Origin: Sphingobacteriales bacterium
Lineage (GTDB): Bacteria > Bacteroidota > Bacteroidia > Chitinophagales > Chitinophagaceae
Direction of reading: 5' to 3'
Length of the DNA: 64,000 nt
Assembly: GCA_004144175.1 (NCBI GenBank)
Contig: SEFT01000010.1
Coordinates: 106,231 to 170,230, forward strand
The notes beneath the pieces were generated by a model, which saw only the letters and a program-made list of their open reading frames with translations, ran no database searches and was not told where the DNA came from. Both the position numbers and the translations under genes were made by a program. Below, one piece after another: positions 53,813 to 61,224 of the stretch; position 1 is the first letter of the stretch; the number at the start of each line of letters is the position of its first letter.

Positions 53813-54061
53813 ATGGAAAGACTTACCTCAATTGATGCTAGCGTCGTTGACGCATTCTTACATTATGAATGGAACTATCACCATGCTCCAGAACATAGCA
53901 CGCCCGAAGCAATAGCTTATATCAGATTAGGCGCAGAACCTATCCTGGTTCTGAAGCGGGATTTAACTGTTCATGAGTTTAAAGCATACTACAAGCCCAT
54001 GTTTGTTCGACACTTTGAAAAGTATATTAATGAGCAGTACGGACAAACCATTGATGATTGA
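53813..54061 (+). CDS. Hypothetical protein, about 82 residues
   Basis: ATG 53813 is the first good start; the frame extends back to a TTG at 53750. The protein is compact and rich in aromatic residues (FLHYEWNYHHAPEHSTPEAI, FKAYYKPMFVRHFEKYI). Not recognised. It lies between the DUF4263 and DUF6602 genes. Confidence 0.45.
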   Translation: MERLTSIDASVVDAFLHYEWNYHHAPEHSTPEAIAYIRLGAEPILVLKRDLTVHEFKAYYKPMFVRHFEKYINEQYGQTIDD

Positions 54062-54289
54062 TACATACCGAACCATAGCCGCAATTTGTCAATATAAAAT
54101 TTCTTTCGTTTATGGAAAAAATCACTGTTTAATGTCAATGACTTCTTCGGTAACGATACGCAAGATATAATTAATGCCAGAAGCAGGGCTGGTGCAATAC
54201 ACCAAGGAGGTAATATTGCCGCGGCTGGGGCTAAATTCGAAAAGACTGTTAGAGATATTATCAGAAAGCGATTACCGCATCATTATCAC

Positions 54290-55126
54290 GTGACTCAAGG
54301 GCATATAGTTGATTCACGACTTATAGCAAGCAGCCAACTGGATGTTCTAATTGCAGACAGTAAAGGTTCTCCAGTTCTATCAAGTGAAGATAAAGTGGAT
54401 TACTTAGCCTATGAAAGCGTATATGCTTTCGGAGAAATAAAATCTGCCTATTACAAGAGTAGTAAACCCATTGAAAAGTTTATTGCTGCAATAGAAAAGG
54501 TTAATAACCAACTCCAACGCGAAAAGTCCTCCGTATTTCAAATAACGCAGGATATCAAGTACTCAGGAAACAATTTTGACGATAACATGCAAACAAAAGA
54601 TGGTTGGTTCTACCGTAATCCGCTGTTCAAGTTCATGTTTTTTGGTGACAGTAAAAGCGTAACAATTCACGACCTATATCATATTGTAAAAGACCATGAC
54701 CCGCAAAATCTCCCCAATATCATTTGCTTTCTTGATAAGGGCATTTTAGTGCAGGCCAATATGGAAATCGATGATACCAAAACCCTTAATTTATCTATCA
54801 ATGAAAACAACGATATCAATTGGACACCCCATACAAAGATAACAGGGGTTGGCCTCTATCCTGAATTCAATGTAAAGTATGAGTCAGAAGCCTATAACTG
54901 GTTTTTATTGGAGTTCGATAACAAGAATGCTTCATGCCTAGCCTACCTTATCTATGCCTTGAATTATCATTTGAGTCGATGCATAGTACTAAAAGCAGAC
55001 TTAATGAAGTATCATCAGCAGCTATTCCATATATCTTCTACCGACATTTCACATTTGAACGAAAGAGATAAGCAAAATTTAGCCCGAGCTTTTTTAGAAA
55101 AGAAAAAGAAAATGGGCGAAGTGTAA
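54290..55126 (+). CDS. DUF6602 protein, N-terminus interrupted
   Basis: The frame from GTG 54290 gives 278 residues beginning TQGHIVDSRLIASSQLDVLI, followed by YESVYAFGEIKSAY; this matches the DUF6602 family, in which an acidic/Lys pattern suggests a nuclease-like fold. Family homology clearly continues upstream in the same frame to about 54092 (GGNIAAAGAKFEKTVRDIIR), but that stretch has no ATG, GTG or TTG. An ATG at 54112 is one base out of frame and separated from it by an A6 tract (54116-54121). Removing one A would join them. The gene is either frameshifted, uses frameshifting, or has a rare start. Convergent with the kinase gene (12-base gap). Confidence 0.65.
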   Translation: MTQGHIVDSRLIASSQLDVLIADSKGSPVLSSEDKVDYLAYESVYAFGEIKSAYYKSSKPIEKFIAAIEKVNNQLQREKSSVFQITQDIKYSGNNFDDNMQTKDGWFYRNPLFKFMFFGDSKSVTIHDLYHIVKDHDPQNLPNIICFLDKGILVQANMEIDDTKTLNLSINENNDINWTPHTKITGVGLYPEFNVKYESEAYNWFLLEFDNKNASCLAYLIYALNYHLSRCIVLKADLMKYHQQLFHISSTDISHLNERDKQNLARAFLEKKKKMGEV

Positions 55127-55138
55127 GTTTATCAATGA

Positions 55139-56815
55139 CTATGGAGCGTAATAATCGGCAATTGCACCACTAATTGAATTGAAAAAGGTTGCTTTTCTTT
55201 TATACGGGTTAACCATTGAGTAGCCGTTTGAACCGTTCCGTTCAGCTTCAGCCCAGACTTCCAATTCCTTCTCATATTCTGGCATCAACGTATTCAAAAC
55301 CCTTTCCAGTAGCGGAAATATTCTGTAAACGAGATTTTCTTCAAATTGGATGTCTTTATCCAAGCTCAAAGTACCTTCAAATACACGATAAGTTTCCAGT
55401 GTAAAAATGAATGCCGAGCGATCTTCAGAGTCTTTCACACCAAACTTGCTAACTACATCTTTGAAAAATTCGTTATTTCGATGTCGTTGGGTTTCGGGGT
55501 CTAGAATGATACCAATTGAAATTGAACCAGAAGAGTTTTCATCATTTACTAACCTCACAAGTAGATACATCGGTACAATAAAACCCAATGTTTCTTCGCC
55601 CTCCAAATTATACACAATCGTCCTTTCCACATCATTGCTTTTTGTATCTTCTTTGTATCTGTAGATTACAGGAGGTATATAGAAGGAAGCTTGAGTTTGA
55701 TGAACAACAGGTGTTTTGAAGCTAGTAAAGATGGAATAACCAGTTATTATTTTTTTTGTTTTGAATATATCCAAACATCTGGCGACTAACCCTTCCAACC
55801 GCAATGAGGTTTTCGCTCTGATTACCTCCTTATCTGCGTTACTCCGCCGTATTTTATCAATTTCAACTATCATGCTTTTAGATGTTGCTCCTCTATTAAA
55901 AAGCTTTTCCAAATTAGCATCAAGGCCAGTAGATGTATGTTCGTGTAAAAAATACTGTTCAACTTTTTCTTTTGAACATACATTCAACCTGTCTCGCCAG
56001 TCTTTTGTAAGTAAATCTCTGGCTAACTGATTTGTAGAATACGATACATCTGGATTAGATATGTTCGGCGCATCTTCTTTAATGGCCAATACAAGATTCG
56101 GGTATGGTGACCTATCGTAAAATAACTCCTTCTTCATTATTAGGTCGTGCATCACTGCACCAATTTGGTAGAGGTTTACAGCCCTCCAACCAGCAATGGA
56201 GTCCTCTTCATTCCTTGTCAGGAATTCTGGCGGGGCATATCTTAGTGTTCCAACAAACTGCTTTTCCCCTTCATCACTAAATGAAGTAGAGTTGATAAAC
56301 TTCAATACCCCTAGGTCCATCAGTACAATATCGCCACTTTCATCAACCATGATGTTCTCTGGCTTTATATCTCGATGGGCTATATTGCATTTTTGAATCA
56401 AGTCCTCAGTAACAGAATGAAGTGTCTTTACTACTTTTTTGATAAAGCCATTATCATAGGTGCTTTGCTGTATGTAATCTTTTAAGTTCATCCCATCGAT
56501 GAACTCCATTATGATATAGTAGAGGTTGTCATCTCCGAATTGATGCTTTCCACCATCTAGTATGCTAATTAGACCAGGAATGCAATGATTCCTCAAGCCA
56601 ATTTCCTGTTTTATACGTGTTTCTTGTATCTCGTGTCCGAATCTTTCAATAAGTTCATTATCGAAAATCTTTAATGCTAAAGGATTTCCATTTTTATCTA
56701 CCGCTTTGAACACCGCGGCTGATTTGCCATTATTGATGAATTTCGTGACTTTAAAACCGTTGAATTCATTTCCCTTTAAAATTTTTTCTAGTTGAAGGGC
56801 TTTATACTTATCCAT
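55139..56815 (-). CDS. Hanks-type serine/threonine kinase with unrecognised C-terminal domain
   Basis: The kinase domain spans about residues 18-290. The glycine loop is degenerate (INNGKSAAVFKA); the ATP lysine is K49 in LALKIFD, the catalytic loop is AHRDIKPEN (H147, R148, D149), the metal motif is D167-L-G (DLG in place of DFG) and the activation-segment end is GTLRYAPPE. All catalytic residues are present. The C-terminal ~260 residues (SLRLEGLVARCLDIFKTKKI, VYRIFPLLERVLNTLMPEYE) match nothing I know. No membrane segment or PASTA repeat. Kinases of this kind occur in bacterial defence systems, which fits its neighbours, but a link is inference. Confidence 0.85.
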   Translation of the reverse strand: MDKYKALQLEKILKGNEFNGFKVTKFINNGKSAAVFKAVDKNGNPLALKIFDNELIERFGHEIQETRIKQEIGLRNHCIPGLISILDGGKHQFGDDNLYYIIMEFIDGMNLKDYIQQSTYDNGFIKKVVKTLHSVTEDLIQKCNIAHRDIKPENIMVDESGDIVLMDLGVLKFINSTSFSDEGEKQFVGTLRYAPPEFLTRNEEDSIAGWRAVNLYQIGAVMHDLIMKKELFYDRSPYPNLVLAIKEDAPNISNPDVSYSTNQLARDLLTKDWRDRLNVCSKEKVEQYFLHEHTSTGLDANLEKLFNRGATSKSMIVEIDKIRRSNADKEVIRAKTSLRLEGLVARCLDIFKTKKIITGYSIFTSFKTPVVHQTQASFYIPPVIYRYKEDTKSNDVERTIVYNLEGEETLGFIVPMYLLVRLVNDENSSGSISIGIILDPETQRHRNNEFFKDVVSKFGVKDSEDRSAFIFTLETYRVFEGTLSLDKDIQFEENLVYRIFPLLERVLNTLMPEYEKELEVWAEAERNGSNGYSMVNPYKRKATFFNSISGAIADYYAP

Positions 56816-57390
56816 GAATTTAGCTATTCTTTCGTACTACTAATTTACCGAAAGTTTATAAGTCAATGACAGACGACTTTTCCCCAGAAGGAGGAAATCA
56901 GTTATATCTTTTGTACTAGTCATAATGGCCCCTTACATTTGTCTGAGATGAAGAAATAAAAGAATAAAAAAACATATAGAGTAGCGTAGCTTACTTTCTC
57001 GTATTCCGCAAAACCGCCAAACTTTAAGGATTATGTACGGAGAATAGTAGGACTGGTCTACACACCTCAAAAAGGGGTGTGGCCTTCCTGCATTCAAGTA
57101 CATAGGGGCTTGGCGGTTCCTGCGGATACTGATGTAGGCCGAGGTTCACGCCCCTCTCCATTTCTAACCGCCATCGGAACCTCTGGTATCACAACCATTA
57201 AGTGAAACCAGCATACTTAAGGTCTATCCGTCTCAGCATACATTCCCCTCCGAGTGACATCTTTTAAAGGTGCTCAACATCCTATTTTCTTAATCAACTA
57301 TACATTCAAATATGCAAACGAAATGGTATTTGCAAGCACTGTAGTGCTGTCACATACGCCCGTAATACGCCCGATATTAACAATTGCTCC
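56816..57390. other. 575-base gap with a structured region
   Basis: No credible protein-coding frame. The main content is the long hairpin at 57001-57129. Downstream, AACCGCC recurs at 57166-57172 and could compete for the right arm of that hairpin, and ATACGCCCG occurs twice around 57353-57374. The kinase promoter must lie in the first 100 bases on the minus strand; I found no exact match to the -7 consensus. Confidence 0.5.
57001..57129. ncRNA. Candidate structured RNA: one long rod-like hairpin
   Basis: Nested complementary segments: 57001-57020 pairs with 57110-57129 (18 bp with one bulge and one mismatch loop), 57032-57038 with 57098-57104 (7 bp, perfect), 57047-57052 with 57086-57091 (6 bp), and 57055-57066 with 57074-57084 (about 10 bp). 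The apical loop is TCAAAAA. In total about 40 paired positions over 129 nt. Strand is undetermined, since the rod folds on either. No match to tRNA, tmRNA or SRP RNA that I recognise. It could equally be a DNA-level structure such as a recombination site. Confidence 0.5.
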
Positions 57391-57747
57391 ATGACTATAG
57401 CCATCTTAAAAACTGAATTACAGATGGGCAAGAAGAATTATAAGTTCAACAAAAATCAAATGGTTCATGCTTGGGTTGATGCAGACCAGTATCAAGCCGA
57501 ATATGGCTCCCTGCCGACCGCTGGCGATATACAGCAACGGATTTATGAAAAAGAAGACAAAAAGAGGCAACTCAACAATAACTATAAAGAGAAGTTCGGT
57601 AAAGACCTTTTCCTACCCAACGGCAGATTGAATGACAAACGACCAGGCAACGAAGATGAAGAACCAAACATCGTTCAGGAACTAAAACAAATCAAAGAGC
57701 AAACCACCAAATTCTTTAAAACCATCAAATCTATCTTTTCAAAATAG
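57391..57747 (+). CDS. Hypothetical protein, 118 residues
   Basis: Charged, helical protein; MGKKNYKFNKNQMVHAWVDA at residue 12 is a possible alternative start (57424). The middle ends in a basic, Asn-rich stretch (KKRQLNNNYKEKFGKDLF) and the C-terminus is a Lys/Gln-rich amphipathic helix (VQELKQIKEQTTKFFKTI). Not recognised. Seven bases ahead of the next gene, so probably one transcript. Confidence 0.5.
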   Translation: MTIAILKTELQMGKKNYKFNKNQMVHAWVDADQYQAEYGSLPTAGDIQQRIYEKEDKKRQLNNNYKEKFGKDLFLPNGRLNDKRPGNEDEEPNIVQELKQIKEQTTKFFKTIKSIFSK

Positions 57748-57754
57748 AATCACT

Positions 57755-58066
57755 ATGACTCACACATTCAACAATGGCACTCTCACTGTTAATGCCGACA
57801 CCATCGCATATAAAAAGCTTCTTAGCTCCAGCACAACAATTCAACGCAACAGAATCAGTTCGATTACTTATCAGTATGACAATATTATCTATAAGCTACT
57901 GCGATTTCCACTTGGAATCCTATACTGTTTGCTTATTGTAACCATTGCAACAGGTATAAGATGTCTCCGAGGGGATGTAATAGCGTATATCAAAATGACA
58001 AATGGAGAATCCCACCAATTCTGGATATATGGCAACGAATTCAAACAGTTTAAGAGTATACTATAG
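57755..58066 (+). CDS. Hypothetical small membrane protein, 103 residues
   Basis: The N-terminal ~45 residues look like a beta-rich PH-like domain (FNNGTLTVNADTIAYKKLL, TIQRNRISSITYQY). One helix follows (FPLGILYCLLIVTIATGI), then a short polar end (AYIKMTNGESHQFWIYGNEF). The layout resembles small bacterial PH-domain membrane proteins. Function unknown. Followed by a terminator at 58119-58151. Confidence 0.5.
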   Translation: MTHTFNNGTLTVNADTIAYKKLLSSSTTIQRNRISSITYQYDNIIYKLLRFPLGILYCLLIVTIATGIRCLRGDVIAYIKMTNGESHQFWIYGNEFKQFKSIL

Positions 58067-58118
58067 TAGTGTACTATGTATCAATGATGTAGTTTGATTG
58101 GCGACTCAACCTAAGAAG

Positions 58119-58151
58119 AAAGAAGCCGTATCAAATGACACGGCTTCTTTT
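58119..58151. terminator. Bidirectional terminator
   Basis: Perfect 11-bp stem AAAGAAGCCGT/ACGGCTTCTTT with a 10-nt loop, with A's on one side and T's on the other. It can serve the plus-strand gene ending at 58066 and the minus-strand small ORF ending at 58158. Confidence 0.8.
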
Positions 58152-58157
58152 CCTCGA

Positions 58158-58286
58158 TTAAGATTCAATTAACTCAGTTAATTTCAATTGGAGGGTTTGA
58201 TAGGCATTTACCAACGCAAAAAAGGCAATTACCACACCTACTAGCAACTTAATCTTCTTTGTAACATAATTCGTCATAATAAACAT
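58158..58286 (-). CDS. Candidate 42-residue membrane microprotein
   Basis: Complete ATG-to-TAA frame on the minus strand. The peptide begins MFIMTNYVTKKIKLLVGVVI, continues AFFALVNAYQTLQLKLTELI and ends ES. It has one strong membrane helix (KLLVGVVIAFFALVNAY) preceded by lysines, as in a signal-anchor microprotein. Its stop lies 6 bases from the bidirectional terminator. A TTTG and a partial -7 box (TATATTGC, 21-bp spacing) precede it. No homologue recognised. Confidence 0.45.
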   Translation of the reverse strand: MFIMTNYVTKKIKLLVGVVIAFFALVNAYQTLQLKLTELIES

Positions 58287-58302
58287 ATTTCGAGCAATAT
58301 AC

Positions 58303-58345
58303 CATTTGGCAGAGGCCGTTTACAAATATTTGTTTTTGCCAAATG
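58303..58345. repeat. Inverted repeat in the divergent promoter region
   Basis: CATTTGGCA (58303-58311) and TGCCAAATG (58337-58345) are perfect 9-bp inverted copies. A 12-bp palindrome ACAAATATTTGT (58322-58333) lies between them. The pair sits between the microprotein and the Mrr-like gene, where a regulator could bind. Confidence 0.5.
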
Positions 58346-58391
58346 AATGGCTCGCAATTAAAGTCAACCTTTAGATAACTTACATAGAATG

Positions 58392-58413
58392 ATATTCACA
58401 TTAATGTGAATAT
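58392..58413. promoter_or_regulatory. Perfect 22-bp palindrome, operator-like
   Basis: The half-site ATATTCACATT is followed by its exact reverse complement, with no spacer. It ends next to the -33 box of the promoter before the Mrr-like gene. The arrangement is typical of a dimeric repressor or activator site. No regulator gene is adjacent in the window. Confidence 0.6.
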
Positions 58414-58417
58414 TTTG

Positions 58418-58450
58418 TTTGATGATACAGTATTGCAAATCCGACCTTTG
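58418..58450 (+). promoter_or_regulatory. Promoter of the Mrr-like operon
   Basis: TTTG at 58418-58421 and GACCTTTG at 58443-58450 (one mismatch from TAnnTTTG) are 21 bp apart. The element ends 14 bases before ATG 58465, giving a leader of about 10 bases. The 22-bp palindrome lies just upstream. Confidence 0.55.
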
Positions 58451-58464
58451 TTAAAACAATTGAT

Positions 58465-59499
58465 ATGGATACTTCTGGATGGGATAATATTAAAAGAGTA
58501 ACGGAGCTTGCAGATAAATTTGAAATTCCAGCCGTAGCTCAAGTCAATGCACTTGTACAGGACGATAAGATTAAAAGCCTTCTGTCTATAGCGCAGCAAA
58601 CGGAGCACTTGTATGAAAATAAATTTGAAATTCAGTTCTCAGAAATCCATAAAGCATATGCCCGACTAAGTGATGCATTTCAGCATGTAGATGTCATAGA
58701 ACAATATAAACTACCTATAGAAATTTCCGCGCGGATAAAATTTATAGATACTTATCCAGCTGTACTTAACACAGATTGGATGAGGACGGCTTTAGAGTTC
58801 AATGACCATATTGTAAGTCATCATTCCCACTTATCTAAAATTGAAGATGTAGTAGGTCGCAGGCGAATAGTAACCGATGAAAGAAAGCAAGCCTACATTG
58901 AAGCATTTAGAAAGATAGAAGAGTTGTCACCTTCACCAGAGGAAGAGAAAATGCGAGTTGGTGACAATGATAAACTCGTATCCAGGCATTATGACCTAAG
59001 CCGATTGGCTGAGACGGATGGTAAATCTAATATCATTCAGCGACCTGCCCTAATTGTTCAAGGTAATAAACTTACTGAGCTAATAGCGGATATCTATTAT
59101 AAACGCCACGGAATACACGAATTAGATTCAAGAGAATTTGAAGAAATGATTGCTGAACTTTTATATGCCGAAGGGTGCGAAGTAGAAGTTACTAAGCGTA
59201 CAAGGGATGGCGGTTACGACATTATTGCTATTTCTTCAATGTTCGGACTACCCTGTAAGATGCTTATTGAGTGCAAACGATATGCTGCAAATAGGCCAGT
59301 GGGCGTAGATATTATTAGAAGTTTTAGCCATGTGATAAGTTCCGAAAATGTAAACAAGGGGCTACTTGCAACAACCTCTTATTTCACTTCAGGCGCAGTA
59401 GCAGAGCGTAATAAGAAACCACTCTTGCTAGATTTCAGAGACCAAACTGATATTCTTGCATGGATAGAAAAATATGCAAAGAAACTCAACCTTCGGTAG
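58465..59499 (+). CDS. Mrr-like restriction endonuclease-fold protein
   Basis: The C-terminal ~125 residues are an Mrr_cat PD-(D/E)xK domain: SREFEEMIAELLYAEGCEVE, TKRTRDGGYDII (D252) and MLIECKRYAANRPVG (E269, K271), followed by SFSHVISSENVNKGLLATTS. The N-terminal ~210 residues form a largely helical region (SDAFQHVDVIEQYKLPIEIS) with no family I know, possibly a sensor. Length 344. First gene of a probable three-gene operon with the coiled-coil membrane protein and the 95-residue protein. Mrr-like proteins act in restriction and anti-phage defence. Confidence 0.8.
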   Translation: MDTSGWDNIKRVTELADKFEIPAVAQVNALVQDDKIKSLLSIAQQTEHLYENKFEIQFSEIHKAYARLSDAFQHVDVIEQYKLPIEISARIKFIDTYPAVLNTDWMRTALEFNDHIVSHHSHLSKIEDVVGRRRIVTDERKQAYIEAFRKIEELSPSPEEEKMRVGDNDKLVSRHYDLSRLAETDGKSNIIQRPALIVQGNKLTELIADIYYKRHGIHELDSREFEEMIAELLYAEGCEVEVTKRTRDGGYDIIAISSMFGLPCKMLIECKRYAANRPVGVDIIRSFSHVISSENVNKGLLATTSYFTSGAVAERNKKPLLLDFRDQTDILAWIEKYAKKLNLR

Positions 59500-59531
59500 G
59501 CTTTGTTACTTTAATAGAAAAAACTCAGTAT

Positions 59532-60224
59532 ATGCCACCAACTACTACACCGAGCGTTTCAATACTTTTTATAAATACAGTCGTTTTCGGATTAATCGTT
59601 TTCGTCATACAGAAAATTATCTCAAATTCGTCTGATAGGAAAATCGCCGACTTTAAAGGGCTTATAGACCAGCAATTGTTGAGCTATAAGAACTTATACG
59701 ACCAACAACTTATACAGTACAAGGTTGAATTTGACAGACAAATGGAGGGTTATAAGTCAGAACTTAAGTACTTAAATGACAGATTACTTGCATTGCACAC
59801 TAAGCGATTTGAAGTTGTTAAAGAAGTAAATGATAGACTAGTAAGACTAGATTCTGCGATGAATGCTTTGGTACGTATCCGCCCGACTGACCCCGACAAA
59901 GATGAAGATGCGAAAATCAAACAGGGATTGAAAACAGAAGCATTCGAAGCATACGCAGATTACAATAACTATATTTTGTTTAATAAGATATACTTCACCG
60001 AAGATTTCGCTGATAAACTTGAGGAAATCCGAAAACAGTACTTTACGGTGCAGTGGGATTTAAACTCATCGGAGCGATTTATAAACATGGGGCTAAATGA
60101 AATCGATGCTCATAGAGAGTCAGCAGATGCTGCTCTAAAGGCATTAAGCCAGATTAGACAAGGAATTCCTCAAGCTATATCAGAAGTTGAAAAGGAATTC
60201 CGAGAAATGCTAGGAGTTGCATAA
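59532..60224 (+). CDS. Membrane-anchored coiled-coil protein
   Basis: Start set at ATG 59532 (MPPTTTPSVS), 33 bases after the nuclease gene. An in-frame ATG at 59460 lies inside the previous gene. One N-terminal helix (SILFINTVVFGLIVFVIQKI) is followed by a long coiled coil with repeated DQQLxxYK units (GLIDQQLLSYKNLYDQQLIQ) and a charged helical C-terminus. Not recognised. It would face the cytoplasm after a single membrane anchor and could tether the operon's products at the membrane. Confidence 0.6.
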   Translation: MPPTTTPSVSILFINTVVFGLIVFVIQKIISNSSDRKIADFKGLIDQQLLSYKNLYDQQLIQYKVEFDRQMEGYKSELKYLNDRLLALHTKRFEVVKEVNDRLVRLDSAMNALVRIRPTDPDKDEDAKIKQGLKTEAFEAYADYNNYILFNKIYFTEDFADKLEEIRKQYFTVQWDLNSSERFINMGLNEIDAHRESADAALKALSQIRQGIPQAISEVEKEFREMLGVA

Positions 60225-60231
60225 CTAAACT

Positions 60232-60519
60232 ATGTTAGGCATCATGCCAGTCTTTAGGATTAATATAGTATTTAACAATGGGAAGCAGTACAAGGGACAC
60301 CACCTTGTCGACGGAGTAGAATTAGATAACTACTACAGACACCTATATCGGTTTGCTCAACGTGTTTCCATACCTATTAAAGCTTTTGATGTAGTCCAAG
60401 TATCAGAACTTTCAAGCATAGCTACATTCATGCGCAAGAACAACATCAAACGCATGTCGCCTCATGTTCCAAATGTACAACCAGTATACAGGCCAACTTA
60501 CCGAAGAAGACGATTCTAA
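60232..60519 (+). CDS. Hypothetical basic protein, 95 residues
   Basis: Small protein with beta-prone N-terminus (FRINIVFNNGKQYKGHHLV) and a strongly basic C-terminus ending PTYRRRRF, suitable for nucleic-acid binding. Not recognised. Starts 7 bases after the coiled-coil gene, last in the operon. Confidence 0.5.
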   Translation: MLGIMPVFRINIVFNNGKQYKGHHLVDGVELDNYYRHLYRFAQRVSIPIKAFDVVQVSELSSIATFMRKNNIKRMSPHVPNVQPVYRPTYRRRRF

Positions 60520-60849
60520 ATCTTCACATTACCCTTACATATATCCCCTCGTTTTTCCAAATCCGCTAAATCAATATTGAAACCTTTATAACTTTTTGGT
60601 ATAGACAGTCTTATAATAAGTTTTTCTCATCTCGTCAATTTGTACCTTAAATTATTGCAGAAAACTACGGCACCCTATGAACAAAACAGCATCAGCTACA
60701 CAGCTCCACAAGCGCAGCACAGCAGCACCCTGACATTTGCGTAAGAGCAGCACAACGGCAGCACAGCAGCAGCTTTACAGCAGCGTACACGAATATTAAA
60801 CGGAGATAAAAGACGTATGATACCGACATTGTTTCGCTAATTTTAGTAC
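60520..60849. other. 330-base gap with GCAGCAC-type simple repeats
   Basis: No credible gene; the only ATG frame (60677-60733) is 18 codons. Positions 60711-60784 are a low-complexity stretch built from imperfect GCAGCA and GCAGCAC units. It marks the right edge of the A+T-rich island. A near-consensus -7 box (TAATTTTA, 60838-60845) precedes the cupin gene. Confidence 0.55.
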
Positions 60850-61221
60850 ATGAGCGATTTTGAAAAATACAACATCAACCTGGATGTAAAATATGAGCAC
60901 CAGGAAGTAATAGACATCCCCACCATTGTAGCCGCATGCAAAGAGAAATGGTGGAACCAGACATTAACGCAAGTGAATGACAGCGTAGTACGGATAGGCA
61001 TAGTAGAGGGCGAGTTTCACTGGCACAAGCACGAGCATGATGATGAGTTCTTCTTTGTACTGGAGGGCAGGCTGTTTATCGACCTCGAAGATCGCACTAT
61101 AGAGCTTGGGCCAAACCAGGGTACTACTATTACACGCAATGTAATGCACCGCCCACGCGCCCCGCAAAAGACGATAATGCTGATGATGGAAACGAGCACC
61201 ATAGCGCCAACGGGAGATTAG
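60850..61221 (+). CDS. Cupin-domain protein
   Basis: Small beta-barrel of 123 residues. Cupin motif 1 is FHWHKHEHDDEFFFVLEGRL (histidines and glutamate for metal) and motif 2 is GTTITRNVMHRPRAPQ. No N-terminal signal. It probably binds a metal ion and may act as an enzyme or a ligand-binding protein; no specific substrate can be inferred. Convergent with the AraC gene (3-base gap). Confidence 0.88.
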   Translation: MSDFEKYNINLDVKYEHQEVIDIPTIVAACKEKWWNQTLTQVNDSVVRIGIVEGEFHWHKHEHDDEFFFVLEGRLFIDLEDRTIELGPNQGTTITRNVMHRPRAPQKTIMLMMETSTIAPTGD

Positions 61222-61224
61222 CCA

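Noticed and set aside
57130..57160. tRNA-like 3' part (GAGGTTCACGCCCCTC)
   Set aside because: The T-loop lacks the near-invariant A58, no anticodon arm can be drawn and no CCA-type acceptor pairs; not a tRNA.
57353..57374. ATACGCCCG repeated twice
   Set aside because: Only two copies of a 9-mer; too short for a CRISPR array or functional repeat.
60711..60784. Possible CRISPR-like or microsatellite array of GCAGCAC
   Set aside because: The units are irregular in length and have no spacers; low-complexity DNA only.
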